Shown in pieces: positions 23,676 through 34,122 of a stretch of DNA of 52,242 nt. The stretch lies in assembly GCA_046541355.1 (NCBI GenBank), contig JBKHDM010000008.1, positions 1 through 52,242 on the forward strand, written 5' to 3'. Both the position numbers and the translations under genes were made by a program. The DNA comes from CAYZHV01 sp046541355 (GTDB taxonomy: Bacteria > Spirochaetota > Spirochaetia > DSM-27196 > Alkalispirochaetaceae). The notes under the pieces were generated by a model. That model was not told where the DNA came from and did not search any database. It saw only the letters and a program-made list of their open reading frames with translations. Numbering within the stretch: position 1 is the first letter of the stretch; each line of letters begins with the position of its first letter.

Positions 23676-24100
23676 TCCTCCTCGCCGAACTCCTTTTCGA
23701 GGTCGATCCGGCCGTCGTAGTCGGTGTCCCGTCGGTATCCGCTTACGTAGACTCCACGATGGAGGTAGACCCACAGATCGATCTCCTGATCGTGGTTGGT
23801 GTCGAGCTCCTGTCGGACCAGAACGCCACGACGATCGTAGAAGTAGAAATCATCCATGTAGCCGTCGCCGTTAAAGTCGACAGCTTCCCGCGCCTTCTCT
23901 CCGGCGTCGTTGCGACGGAGGGCGTAATCCACCTGTCCGTCACCGCTTGTGTCACCGAGGAGCCACTCCTCCCCGTAAGACTCAACATCAAAGATAATCG
24001 GATCTTCCTCCCCCTCCGGATCCGCCCGCTCACCATCGGAAGCGAAAAGGGGAATGCCGAGGAGAAGTGCAGAGAACAGGAACAGGTAATACGTGCGCAT
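23672..24100 (-). CDS. Secreted protein with four EF-hand-like Asp repeats
   Basis: 142 residues with a signal peptide (YLFLFSALLLGIPLFAS). Four calcium-loop-like motifs follow: DTSGDGQVDYAL, DFNGDGYMDDFYF, DTNHDQEIDLWVY and DTDYDGRIDLEKEF. Three have the DxDxDG-type acidic spacing; the third has Gln in place of the loop Gly. The role is unknown; calcium binding is inference. The ATG at 24100 is chosen because the signal peptide begins there; the Shine-Dalgarno (GGAGGG) is rather far, about 12 nt. The gene stands between dnaJ and the RlmB-like gene, fused by ATGA to the latter. Confidence 0.82.
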   Translation of the reverse strand: MRTYYLFLFSALLLGIPLFASDGERADPEGEEDPIIFDVESYGEEWLLGDTSGDGQVDYALRRNDAGEKAREAVDFNGDGYMDDFYFYDRRGVLVRQELDTNHDQEIDLWVYLHRGVYVSGYRRDTDYDGRIDLEKEFGEEE

Positions 24101-24170
24101 GGTATTGACGACCCTCCTCGTTTGACTGTCGGCAGGTTGGAGGCTCGGATGAAGGGAAACGGGTAGTGTC

Positions 24171-24220
24171 CTCCACTCTGGGGACGGGGAGTGGAGAGCC
24201 CGGCGGGCCGCCCCCGGGCT
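24171..24220 (-). terminator. Two adjacent hairpins downstream of dnaJ
   Basis: Perfect 8-bp inverted repeat CTCCACTC/GAGTGGAG (24171-24178, 24189-24196) directly abutting a GC-rich AGCCCGG/CCGGGCT hairpin (24197-24220). No T-run follows on either strand, so this would be an attenuator, an mRNA-stability element or part of a Rho-dependent end rather than a classical terminator. It fills most of the 127-bp gap. Confidence 0.4.
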
Positions 24221-24227
24221 GGGAAGC

Positions 24228-25361
24228 CTACCGCAGTTCCTGGAGGGGGATCGGTCGAGGACTGCTCTCCTCGCCCTGCACCTCGGCGAGTTCCCTGAGC
24301 AGGTTCTTCGCTCTCCCCGAGAGCTTGTCCGGAATACGGACGTGAAGCTGGATGTACAGATCGCCACGCTTGTCCGGATTGCCGAGTCGGGGAACCCCCT
24401 CGTTCCGGAGCCGGAGAATCCGGCCGTTCTGGGTGCCCGGCGGCACCTTGAGGCGAACCCGCTTGCCCTCGATGGTGGGAACGGTGATCTCCGAGCCGAG
24501 GGCGGCCTGGGTGACGCTGATCGGGATCGCGCAGTAGAGGTCGTCTCCCTTGCGCTCAAAGTGCTCATGGGGACGAACCCTGATCAGGACAAAGAGGTCA
24601 CCCGGCGGCCCCCCGTTCGACCCGGCGTCCCCCTGCCCGGGAATGTTAATCCGCTTGCCGCTATCGATGCCGGGAGGAATGGTCACTTTGATCCGTTGCT
24701 GCTTCTCGATAACCCCGTGACCGCCGCAGGCGTCGCAGGGTTGTTCGAGGGTGTAGCCGGTGCCGCCACAGGTGGGACAGACGGTGGCCATGGAGAAGAA
24801 GCCGCTGCTTCGCCGCACCTGGCCCATCCCCTCGCAGGTCGGGCAGGTCTTGCGCCCCGACCCGGCAGCGGCACCGCTGCCGCTGCACTTCTCGCAGGTT
24901 ACCCTGCGAAGGAAGGAGATCTCCTTCTTGGTTCCGAAGACCGCCTCCTCAAAGGGCACCTCGAGCTCGTAGCGCAGGTCCGCCCCGCGATTGGCGGTGG
25001 CTCTCCCTCCACCGGACCGGGACCGGCGCCCACCCCCGCCGAAGAACTGGTCGAATATGCCGCCGAAGTCCCCGAAGATGTCCTCAAAGTCCCTGAAAGC
25101 GTTGGTAAAGTCCTGTGGTCCTCCGCCTGAACTACCCTCGACCCCGGCAAAGCCGAACTGGTCGTAAGCTTGCCGCTTCTGTTCGTCCGCAAGGACCTCG
25201 TACGCCTCGGTAGCTTCCTTGAACCGCTTTTCAGCTTCCTGGTCTCCGGGGTTACGATCCGGGTGGTTCTGGACGGCGATTTTACGGTACGCCCGCTTTA
25301 TGTCGTCTTTCGACGCATCCCGGGCGACACCCAGCACCTCATAGTAGTCTCGTTTTGCCAC
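24228..25361 (-). CDS. dnaJ: Chaperone DnaJ
   Basis: Hsp40 co-chaperone that stimulates DnaK ATPase and delivers clients. 377 residues: J domain (2-70) with His-Pro-Asp in HPDRNPGD, a Gly/Phe-rich region (about 75-125), four CxxCxGxG zinc motifs (CEKCSGSG, CPTCEGMG, CPTCGGTG, CDACGGHG), then the C-terminal beta domains (FERKGDDLYCAIPISVTQAALG). The start is a GTG with AGGAGAG upstream, 21 nt after dnaK. Confidence 0.98.
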   Translation of the reverse strand: MAKRDYYEVLGVARDASKDDIKRAYRKIAVQNHPDRNPGDQEAEKRFKEATEAYEVLADEQKRQAYDQFGFAGVEGSSGGGPQDFTNAFRDFEDIFGDFGGIFDQFFGGGGRRSRSGGGRATANRGADLRYELEVPFEEAVFGTKKEISFLRRVTCEKCSGSGAAAGSGRKTCPTCEGMGQVRRSSGFFSMATVCPTCGGTGYTLEQPCDACGGHGVIEKQQRIKVTIPPGIDSGKRINIPGQGDAGSNGGPPGDLFVLIRVRPHEHFERKGDDLYCAIPISVTQAALGSEITVPTIEGKRVRLKVPPGTQNGRILRLRNEGVPRLGNPDKRGDLYIQLHVRIPDKLSGRAKNLLRELAEVQGEESSPRPIPLQELR

Positions 25362-25382
25362 CGGGACGCTCTCCTACACCCG

Positions 25383-27341
<1,959 letters not shown>

Positions 27342-27363
27342 TTTTTCATCTTCTCCTTACCGA

Positions 27364-27975
27364 TCAGGTCGACGCTGCTTCATCGCCGCCTTCACTCGGG
27401 GCGGGCATAGCGACTTTTACTTTTGCGGATCTGAGTACACGGTCGTGTAACATATACCCCTTCTGAAACTCCTCAGCCACCATTGCGGCCTCGGAACCCG
27501 GGGCAGGCGTGGACGCGACGGCCTCGTGCTTCTGAGGATCGAACTCCTCACCTTCCGAATCGAACCGCTGTAAACCCCATTTACGTTCAAGCATTGAGGT
27601 AAACTGCTTTTCGATCATAACGATTCCGTCGTGGAACGCGTCGAAGTCACGGGACTCCTCGGCTGATTTTATCGCTCTTTCAAAGTCATCAATGATAGTG
27701 ATGATGTCAAGCAGAAGTTGCTGGTTGGCGTAGGTGGCTGCCTCGCTCTTCTCACGCTGCATCCGCCGCCGGAAATTCTCGAAGTCCGCCTGTTTGCGCA
27801 GGTACTGATCCTTGATGCTGCTGACCTCGGCGGTCAACTCCTCGATCTTGCGCTCGAGCTCATCGGAGCCGGCGTTCGCCTCCTGCCCTTCAATCTGTTC
27901 GGCCTGCACCTCTTCGTTATCTTCGCTATCCAGAGGTACAGAGGTATCACTCGATTCCTGGTTTTTATCTGACAT
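27364..27975 (-). CDS. grpE: Nucleotide exchange factor GrpE
   Basis: Releases ADP from DnaK. 203 residues: an acidic N-terminal tail (1-45), a long dimerising helix (SSIKDQYLRKQADFENFRRR), and a C-terminal beta-wing with the family motif QKGYMLHDRVLRSAKVKVA. The ATG at 27975 is chosen with GAGGT upstream; the open frame extends 17 codons further but into the promoter/inverted repeat. It is first of grpE-dnaK-dnaJ. No hrcA lies upstream and no CIRCE element (TTAGCACTC...GAGTGCTAA) was found. Confidence 0.97.
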   Translation of the reverse strand: MSDKNQESSDTSVPLDSEDNEEVQAEQIEGQEANAGSDELERKIEELTAEVSSIKDQYLRKQADFENFRRRMQREKSEAATYANQQLLLDIITIIDDFERAIKSAEESRDFDAFHDGIVMIEKQFTSMLERKWGLQRFDSEGEEFDPQKHEAVASTPAPGSEAAMVAEEFQKGYMLHDRVLRSAKVKVAMPAPSEGGDEAAST

Positions 27976-28009
27976 GGTAACCTCTGAAATGTAATTCCTG
28001 TGTGGCGAT

Positions 28010-28056
28010 AACATAGGCGTAATCACCCGCTCGGGTCAAGCCGGGATTACGCCTAT
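28010..28056 (-). promoter_or_regulatory. grpE promoter overlapped by a 12-bp inverted repeat
   Basis: Minus strand: TTGACC (28034-28039), 18-bp spacer, TATGTT (28010-28015). A perfect 12-bp inverted repeat, ATAGGCGTAATC (28013-28024) and GATTACGCCTAT (28045-28056), covers the -10 and the region upstream of the -35, with the -35 in the 20-bp loop. No T-run follows, so it is not a classical terminator for the gene upstream. An operator is the preferred reading. Confidence 0.55.
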
Positions 28057-28088
28057 CTGCTTACGAGAACATAGTTTGAGACCTTCTG

Positions 28089-31000
28089 CTATTTCTTGGA
28101 CGCAAGCTCGAGAATGAGCTCCACCTCTCCCCGGCTCACCTTGGTCGCTCTTGCGATTTCGTCGACTTTCCAACCCTGATGGGCAAGCTTGGTGACCGTT
28201 TCCCGGGCGCTCATCGACGGGGCGCCCTTGTCGTTTACCTTGACGTCGTTGCCGCCCTTCTCCTTACGGAGAATGGAGCCGAGAAGTTTAACCTGCTCCT
28301 CCGCCTCCCGGCCTACCTCCTCGAGACGGGTTTCGGTGCGGGCGAGCCACTCCCTCGCCTTCTGAAGCTCCTGCATCCGCCCCTCGATCTCCGTGAGGCT
28401 CTTGTCGAGGCTCGACAGCTGCTTGATCGCCTGGTCCGCGCTCTTCTTGTTGGAGGAGAGGGTGTGAACGCTCCTGGAAAGCTCGGCGAGCTGATCCGGG
28501 AGGTTCTCAACGGAGCCCTGGAGGTCTGCAATCTGCTGCTCGATCTCCCCGGCCCGCTGGAAGCTCCGATCGATCTGCTCGGCGGTATTGTCGAGAAAAC
28601 TCCGCTTCTTCTCGATCCGCTCGAACCGGCTTTCCACCTCCTCCTCGAGCTCCGAGAGGCTCTTGAGCTTGACCTGGATCTGCTGCAACTGGTCTTCACT
28701 CCCGGTCACCTGTTCGAGGCGCTGTTCCACCGACTGGGACATGCCGATAAGCCGCTTGTAGTCCTCTTCGAGCATATCTATCCGGCGCTTCTCGCCCATG
28801 AACCGCGCCATTTTCTCGTTGGCGTCGGAGGAGGCTTTGCGCATCTTGGCAAACTGCGCCTCGATCTCCCGAACCTGTTGCCGCTGCTGCTCGACCCGCT
28901 CGAGGTCCTTGCGAAGCTCACCGATCTCGGTCTCGAGCTCCTCTTTGAGGCTGTCCGCCCGCTCGAAGATCCTGGTCTGCTCGACGAAGTTTTTCTGCTT
29001 CTTCTCGATCTCCTGGAGGTTCACCGAGAGCACCTTCGCCTGCTCATCGAGCTCTCCGAGGAGCTTACCCCGCATGGTGTTGAACTGCTCCCTGCTCTGG
29101 TGGATGAACTCCCGCAGTTCCCGGGTGCGCTGCTCCGTCTCGCTGCGCACATCCTCGGAGTAGTTTTCCAGCTCCCCCCGGAAACCGTTATATCGACGCT
29201 GGAACTCGAGGATCGCCTCATCCGAGCGGCTCGCTATCTCCTTTTCGAGCTCCCCGAGGGCGTGACGGAGGGAGGAGAGGTCTTCCTTGAGGGCTCCCCG
29301 CTCCCGCTCGCTCTCCTCGATCGCCTGACGGTACTCGCTGGTGAGCTGCTGCCTGAGATTCCGGCTGTTCTCGGAAAGCTCTACCCGGACGTCGGCGAGA
29401 CGACTGTCGATCTCGTTCCTGGAACTCTGGATCTCGTTGAGCACCTCCGTCTGCCAGACCGAAACCGTGGAGCGAGCGTCACCAAGCATCTGCTCGAGAT
29501 CCTCCCGGCCGGAGTGCATCTCCTGGCGAACCGTTCCGATCTCCTCCTCCATCTCCCGGGCGAAACCCCGGACCTCCTCCCGGAGGGAGGCGTCGTGCTG
29601 GGCAAACTCCTGCCGGAAGTTCTGGGCCGACCGCTCCCTGAAGGCGGCTATCTCCTCCCGACTGCTCTCCTCGTGAGCGGTGAGGGCGTTTTCTCCCGCC
29701 TCGATCCGCCCCTCGAGGCTCTCCCGGAAGGTGTCCACCTGGGACTGGAACTTCTCGAGCTGTCCCCAGATCCGCTCCTGGAGCTCGGCGAGTCTCTGCT
29801 TGAGAGAGCCGGTGTACTCCTGTTCGAGCTCGTTTCGCTCACCCCGGGCAGCCTCGCCCATCGCGGTGAGACGCGCATCGAGCTCCTCCCGCCAGGAGGT
29901 GATCTGCTGTTCCATGGCGGCGGCCCGCTCCCGCAGATCCTCGAAGAACTCGTCCTCGAAGATCTTTAGCTTTGCGCTCACGTTGTCATAGGCGCGCTGC
30001 TTGAGTTCGTCGAGACCGTGTTCGAGCTCTCCCATCTCTCCGCGGATACCTTCCATCTGTTGCGCCGCCGCGCGTCGCTCCTCTTCCCGCTCCTGGCGTA
30101 ACTGATCGCCGAACTTTATGAAGTCTCCCTTGATCCGCTCGGAGATGCGCTCCATCGATGTTCTCAGTCCCTGTTCGAGGGCGTCTATGTCGCCTCCCAC
30201 CTCTTCGAGGCGGTTGACCCGGTAGGAGAACTCCTGTTCGTACTCCTCGAGCCTCTGCTCGGTCTCCCGCAAAACACGCTGCTCCACATCCTCGGAGGCG
30301 CCGGAAAGGGCGAGGGTAAACTCCTGCCGGAAGGAGTCGAGGCGGCTGGTTATCGCCGAGGAGTGCTCATCGAGGGCGACCTGCCGCTCGTCGAGGCTCG
30401 TTCTCGCCTGCTCGTAGAGCCCCTGGATCTCCCCGATAGCCTCCTCGAAACGGCTTCGAAGTTGTTCAACCTCGCCGTTTACAGACTCCACCGTCAGGCG
30501 GCCGAGCTCCTCCCCCTCCTCCTGAATCCGTCGAAACTCTCCGGATACCTGGGTCTGGAGCTCCTCGACCCGCTCGTTAAAGGTGGTCAGCACCGAGGTG
30601 GTGAGTTCCTCGCTCCGGCCGGCAAGGGTACGGAAGCGCTCCTCCATGGAGCTCTCCGCCCGGCGCAGATCCTCCTCGATCCTGAGGATACGGCCGGTGA
30701 GATCACTCTCATGGCTCTCGAGCCGCTCGCTGCTCTCGGCGATGTGCCGCTCGAGGCTCGCCCGGTGCTCCTCATTGGCCGCACTCGCTGACTCGTTGAG
30801 GGAGCGGACCTGCTCTTCGAGCTCGACGATGTACCGCTTTGTCTGATCGGTCCAGGAGTCCACGCCCTCCTTGAGCGCCTCGAAGCGGCCATGGACCTCC
30901 TGGTAGTGGGCGTCGGTGGAGTTCTGGAGGGAGGAGAGCCTCTGGGTCACCTCCTCCCGAAGGGTTTCGCTCTTGGTCGCGACCTCCTGGTCAACCTTGG

Positions 31001-31970
31001 TCAGGACCGCGTCTGCCCGGGAGAGCCCCTCCTCCCGGACCGCCTGGAGCCGATCCTGAAGCTCCTGCTCCAGGTTATACAGCCCGCTGCGCAGCCCCTC
31101 GAACCGCTCCCGCAGCTCGCTGTCGGTTTCTTCCACCCGTTCCTCGATCTGTTCCCGCAGTCGCTGGAGCACCGTCGTCTCGAGCGCCTCACCCCGGCGG
31201 GCCGCCTCCTCGATGCGCTCATCGTACTCGCCGTGAAGCCGCTCGAGTCGATCCTCGTAGGCGGCAATGGAATCTCTCAGCTCCCCTTCGAGAGCGACCT
31301 TGGACTCACGCATCTGCTCATCGGTCCGGTTCGCCAGAAGCTCGGCGTCCTCCTGGATCGAGGCAACCCGGGATTCGAACTCCTCTACCCGGCCGCCCGC
31401 CTCCTCCACCGAGGAGAGGACCTCCCTGAGGCGCTGGTCCGTGGAGCGGAATACCCCCTCCTCGATCTCCGCGAGGCGCTGGTTGTTCTGGTTCTCGAAG
31501 CCCGAGACCAGGGCGGGTATTGCGTGCTCCATCTCTTCGAGCTTGCCCTGGAGCGCCTTGATCCGCTTGCCCACCTTGTCGACGTAGTCCGACTCCTTGT
31601 GGAGACGGGCGATATTTTCGTCGGTCCGACGGGTCATTTCGACGAGGTCGTTTATCGAGCTGTCGTAGCCGTCGATCCTCGAGCGGATCTCCTCGAGCCT
31701 GCCGGCTCGCTGCTCGAGTTGCTCTTCGATCTCCTGATTTCGCTTGAGAATCTCGAGGGCGGCTTTCTGATGGACATCGACCTCGATGCCGATATCCCGA
31801 AGGTTGGTGATCTTCTCCTGGACCACCTCGTCCATCTCCGCGTGGGCGCGGTCGACGAATCGCTTCACCTTGTCGAGCGATCGGTTGTTCCGATCCAGCC
31901 GGCGATATACCGCGAGAATCGCGATAACGACCAGCAGGACGACTGCGTTACTTAGTGAGATTAGCGGCAT
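28089..31970 (-). CDS. SpiroCoCo family coiled-coil protein
   Basis: 1293 residues: an N-terminal signal anchor (SNAVVLLVVIAILAVY, about residues 5-20), then over 1100 residues of almost unbroken coiled coil rich in Glu, Arg, Leu and Gln, and a C-terminal helix-turn-helix-like segment (HQGWKVDEIARATKVSRGEV, about 1265-1290). The architecture and HTH-like tail match what is called the SpiroCoCo family in spirochaetes. Role unknown; a cytoplasmic filament or spacer anchored to the inner membrane is inferred. The ATG at 31970 is chosen over a TTG at 31985 because AGAGGGG lies just upstream. The gene is 59 nt after the HAD hydrolase gene and before grpE. Confidence 0.85.
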   Translation of the reverse strand: MPLISLSNAVVLLVVIAILAVYRRLDRNNRSLDKVKRFVDRAHAEMDEVVQEKITNLRDIGIEVDVHQKAALEILKRNQEIEEQLEQRAGRLEEIRSRIDGYDSSINDLVEMTRRTDENIARLHKESDYVDKVGKRIKALQGKLEEMEHAIPALVSGFENQNNQRLAEIEEGVFRSTDQRLREVLSSVEEAGGRVEEFESRVASIQEDAELLANRTDEQMRESKVALEGELRDSIAAYEDRLERLHGEYDERIEEAARRGEALETTVLQRLREQIEERVEETDSELRERFEGLRSGLYNLEQELQDRLQAVREEGLSRADAVLTKVDQEVATKSETLREEVTQRLSSLQNSTDAHYQEVHGRFEALKEGVDSWTDQTKRYIVELEEQVRSLNESASAANEEHRASLERHIAESSERLESHESDLTGRILRIEEDLRRAESSMEERFRTLAGRSEELTTSVLTTFNERVEELQTQVSGEFRRIQEEGEELGRLTVESVNGEVEQLRSRFEEAIGEIQGLYEQARTSLDERQVALDEHSSAITSRLDSFRQEFTLALSGASEDVEQRVLRETEQRLEEYEQEFSYRVNRLEEVGGDIDALEQGLRTSMERISERIKGDFIKFGDQLRQEREEERRAAAQQMEGIRGEMGELEHGLDELKQRAYDNVSAKLKIFEDEFFEDLRERAAAMEQQITSWREELDARLTAMGEAARGERNELEQEYTGSLKQRLAELQERIWGQLEKFQSQVDTFRESLEGRIEAGENALTAHEESSREEIAAFRERSAQNFRQEFAQHDASLREEVRGFAREMEEEIGTVRQEMHSGREDLEQMLGDARSTVSVWQTEVLNEIQSSRNEIDSRLADVRVELSENSRNLRQQLTSEYRQAIEESERERGALKEDLSSLRHALGELEKEIASRSDEAILEFQRRYNGFRGELENYSEDVRSETEQRTRELREFIHQSREQFNTMRGKLLGELDEQAKVLSVNLQEIEKKQKNFVEQTRIFERADSLKEELETEIGELRKDLERVEQQRQQVREIEAQFAKMRKASSDANEKMARFMGEKRRIDMLEEDYKRLIGMSQSVEQRLEQVTGSEDQLQQIQVKLKSLSELEEEVESRFERIEKKRSFLDNTAEQIDRSFQRAGEIEQQIADLQGSVENLPDQLAELSRSVHTLSSNKKSADQAIKQLSSLDKSLTEIEGRMQELQKAREWLARTETRLEEVGREAEEQVKLLGSILRKEKGGNDVKVNDKGAPSMSARETVTKLAHQGWKVDEIARATKVSRGEVELILELASKK

Positions 31971-32029
31971 AGTTCCCCTCTCCAAAGGTCCCCAGTTGAC
32001 CTTGCACTAAGTATATACGGCTTCTGCTG

Positions 32030-32701
32030 TTATGTGTATTCCTGTTGCTGCACAATCCACCGATGTAGCTGCTGAAATGAGGAAAAAGAGAGGTCCGCGG
32101 CGGAACTCGGCGCCGGTCTCGAGGTGTAGTGGGCGCAGAGCATCCCCACCTCCTTGCTGCCGAGCACGTCGTAGCGATAGCTGTTACCGACGTACAGCAC
32201 CGCCTCAGGCCGGACCCCGATCGCCGAGGCAACGGCCTCAAAGGGCTCGGGGTTCGGTTTCAGGTAGCCTACCCTCTCGGATGAGAGCGCCGCGTCCCAG
32301 CCGTGGTCGAGGCCGAGAAGGGAGAGCTTGCGGTCGATAGGAAAGTCCGAAAGGACACCGCATTTGAGGTCGCTCTCCCCTTTGAGAAAGTGCAGGAGCT
32401 CCCAGACGCCCTTGTTTATCGGCAAACCCGCCAGCTTCGACTCCCAGTTGTGGTAGATCTCCCGATCCACCAGTTCCCGCGCCTCCTCGGCGGTCACTCC
32501 CAGCTCCTCGGAGAGCATCTCGGACTGGAGCGCGTAAAAGTCGTTAATCGGCCGGACCGTGCGAATCCGCCTGCGAACCCTGCTGAAAGCGGCTATCAAC
32601 CGCGGGTGAGCGAGGCCGAAGGGGATCGAGCGCAGGTACATGCGCCAGTTGTCGTAGAGTGTGCCGTCGATGTCAAAGACGACGGCGTCAAAGCTTCTCA
32701 T
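32030..32701 (-). CDS. HAD superfamily hydrolase
   Basis: 223-residue phosphatase-like protein, cytoplasmic. The four HAD motifs are present: DIDGTLYD (nucleophile Asp and acid/base Asp), Ser in VLSDFP, Lys in VGYLKPNPEPF, and VGNSYRYDVLGSKEVG with the acidic metal ligand. A helical cap (about residues 20-95) lies between motifs 1 and 2, as in type C1 enzymes such as phosphoglycolate phosphatase and YjjG-type nucleotidases. The substrate cannot be told. It starts 24 nt after the tonB stop and lies before the SpiroCoCo gene. Confidence 0.88.
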   Translation of the reverse strand: MRSFDAVVFDIDGTLYDNWRMYLRSIPFGLAHPRLIAAFSRVRRRIRTVRPINDFYALQSEMLSEELGVTAEEARELVDREIYHNWESKLAGLPINKGVWELLHFLKGESDLKCGVLSDFPIDRKLSLLGLDHGWDAALSSERVGYLKPNPEPFEAVASAIGVRPEAVLYVGNSYRYDVLGSKEVGMLCAHYTSRPAPSSAADLSFSSFQQLHRWIVQQQEYT

Positions 32702-32725
32702 TCGCCCCTTCTTTGATCTGCGTAC

Positions 32726-33727
32726 TCACATCTCGATGACGTAGGTTACCCGGCCGAGCTCCTCCGCCGCGGCCGCACTGCTCTGCTCGAAGCGCCAGCC
32801 CGCCACGGTCCGATCGATCGCCTCCCTGAGCCCGGAGGGCGCGAGGAGGGTCAGATCCCCGGGAGAGGTCTCGTGGCGGACCACAGCCCCTTGCCGGCTC
32901 ACCCAGAACCGTACCGTAATCACCACCTCTCCCGGAAGCCCCTCCCTCCATCGGACAGAGGAAAACTCCGGTCTCGGTGAGCCTGCCACCAGCCCCCGGC
33001 CTCCCCGGGTCCGGGGACCCTCATCACTGCGGGGGTCCGGTTGCTCGCGCTCCTCCCCGGGGGTTACACCGAGAACCGACTCATCCTCTCTGCGCCTTCT
33101 CAGGTCGGAGAGCGCCTCGTCGAGCTGCGCCTCGAGGGCCGAGAGGGTGGCGCTCTGTCGGGACGCGTCGCTGTCGGCGGCGCGCTCGGTCAGCACTTCC
33201 TGCTGGAGCCTCTCGATTGAGTCGAGCTCCTCGGAGAGCTGGGCGAACGCGTCCTGTCGGGCGCGCTCCTGTTGTCTCTGAAACTCCGCGTCCGGACCGG
33301 TGGGGATGTTCTGCCGCAGCTCCTCCCGGTCGATGCTCGGTTCCGGCGGCGGCGGCGAGCTTCTCTCCTCCTCGGTCTCCGGGATATCCCACGGTTCCCC
33401 GCCCGGGGCCGGCTCCGGGGTCGGGGGCTCCGGCGGTGGGGCGGGCTCCGGGGTCGGGGGCTGCGGCTCCGGCTCAGGTTCCGGCGGGGGCGGGTCCTCC
33501 GGGTCCTCCGGGTCCGGCTCCGGCTCCGGCTCCGGCTCCGGGGGCTCCTGTTCCGGGGGCGTGGGCAGGTCAGGTTCGTTAAAGACTACCCGCAGCGGCT
33601 GCCGGTACTCCTCCTGCTCCGCCGTTCGCCGGGGCACGGTCAGGTAGAGCACCCCACCAATAACGAGGTGGATGAGAACCGCGAGGAGGCCCGCCGCGAG
33701 GAGCCGGTCCCGGTCGGCGTGTTTCAT
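32726..33727 (-). CDS. TonB family energy-transducing protein
   Basis: 333 residues: a signal-anchor helix (about 9-30), a long Pro/Glu-rich stretch (about 50-125) of PEPEPEP type that can span the periplasm, a helical coiled segment (about 135-215), and a TonB C-terminal domain (about 245-333: GLPGEVVITVRFWVSRQGAVV, then AIDRTVAGWRF). It should carry proton-motive energy from ExbB-ExbD to an outer-membrane receptor. The coiled segment between the Pro-rich part and the C-terminal domain is unusual for TonB. Its ATG overlaps the exbD stop by 4 nt. Confidence 0.88.
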   Translation of the reverse strand: MKHADRDRLLAAGLLAVLIHLVIGGVLYLTVPRRTAEQEEYRQPLRVVFNEPDLPTPPEQEPPEPEPEPEPDPEDPEDPPPPEPEPEPQPPTPEPAPPPEPPTPEPAPGGEPWDIPETEEERSSPPPPEPSIDREELRQNIPTGPDAEFQRQQERARQDAFAQLSEELDSIERLQQEVLTERAADSDASRQSATLSALEAQLDEALSDLRRRREDESVLGVTPGEEREQPDPRSDEGPRTRGGRGLVAGSPRPEFSSVRWREGLPGEVVITVRFWVSRQGAVVRHETSPGDLTLLAPSGLREAIDRTVAGWRFEQSSAAAAEELGRVTYVIEM

Positions 33728-34122
33728 TCTCTCACGGTCCTCAGGTTGGCGCCGGAAAGCCCGTTCTGCCGGAGAACATCGAGGACGTCGATCACAAGCT
33801 GGTAGCTCACCTCGGCGTCCGCCTCGACCACCGCGGACGTCGGTCCCTCCGACTCCTGCCGGGCGGCGAGCTCGCTGTTGAGCGCCTCGAGGGTAAAGGC
33901 CTCACCGTTGAGATAGATCTGGTCGGCAGAGACAATGGTCACCGTATAGTTGGACGTCACCGTCTCCGCGGCGGTCGCGGAACTCGGGAGGGAGAGACTG
34001 ATGCCGGCGGTTGTCGCAAGGGTGCTCGAAACCATAAAAAAGACCACCAGCTGAAAGACAACGTCGATCATCGGGATCAGGTCCACCCGTGCCTGGGGCT
34101 CGAGGCGACGGCGAAAGCGCAT
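33724..34122 (-). CDS. exbD: Biopolymer transport protein ExbD
   Basis: 132 residues: a short basic cytoplasmic N-terminus, one transmembrane helix (LIPMIDVVFQLVVFFMVS) with the conserved proton-carrying Asp in PMIDVVF, and a periplasmic domain (INGEAFTLEAL, then VVEADAEVSYQLVIDVLDVLR). It works with ExbB as the proton-driven motor for TonB. It overlaps exbB by one base and tonB by four. The TolR alternative cannot be fully excluded, but the adjacent TonB protein favours ExbD. Confidence 0.93.
   Translation of the reverse strand: MRFRRRLEPQARVDLIPMIDVVFQLVVFFMVSSTLATTAGISLSLPSSATAAETVTSNYTVTIVSADQIYLNGEAFTLEALNSELAARQESEGPTSAVVEADAEVSYQLVIDVLDVLRQNGLSGANLRTVRE

Noticed and set aside
24168..24185. 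An 18-bp stretch near 24168 resembling 52198-52215 (GTCCTCCACYCTGGGGA)
   Set aside because: One mismatch in 18 bases; in a 52-kb GC-rich window a pair this good is expected by chance, and the contexts differ.
27976..28088. CIRCE element before grpE
   Set aside because: The consensus TTAGCACTC-n9-GAGTGCTAA was looked for and is not there; the inverted repeat present has a different sequence and loop.
28179..29969. 596-codon open frame opposite the coiled-coil gene
   Set aside because: Mirror of the Glu/Leu/Arg-rich coiled coil; leucine-rich nonsense with no family features.
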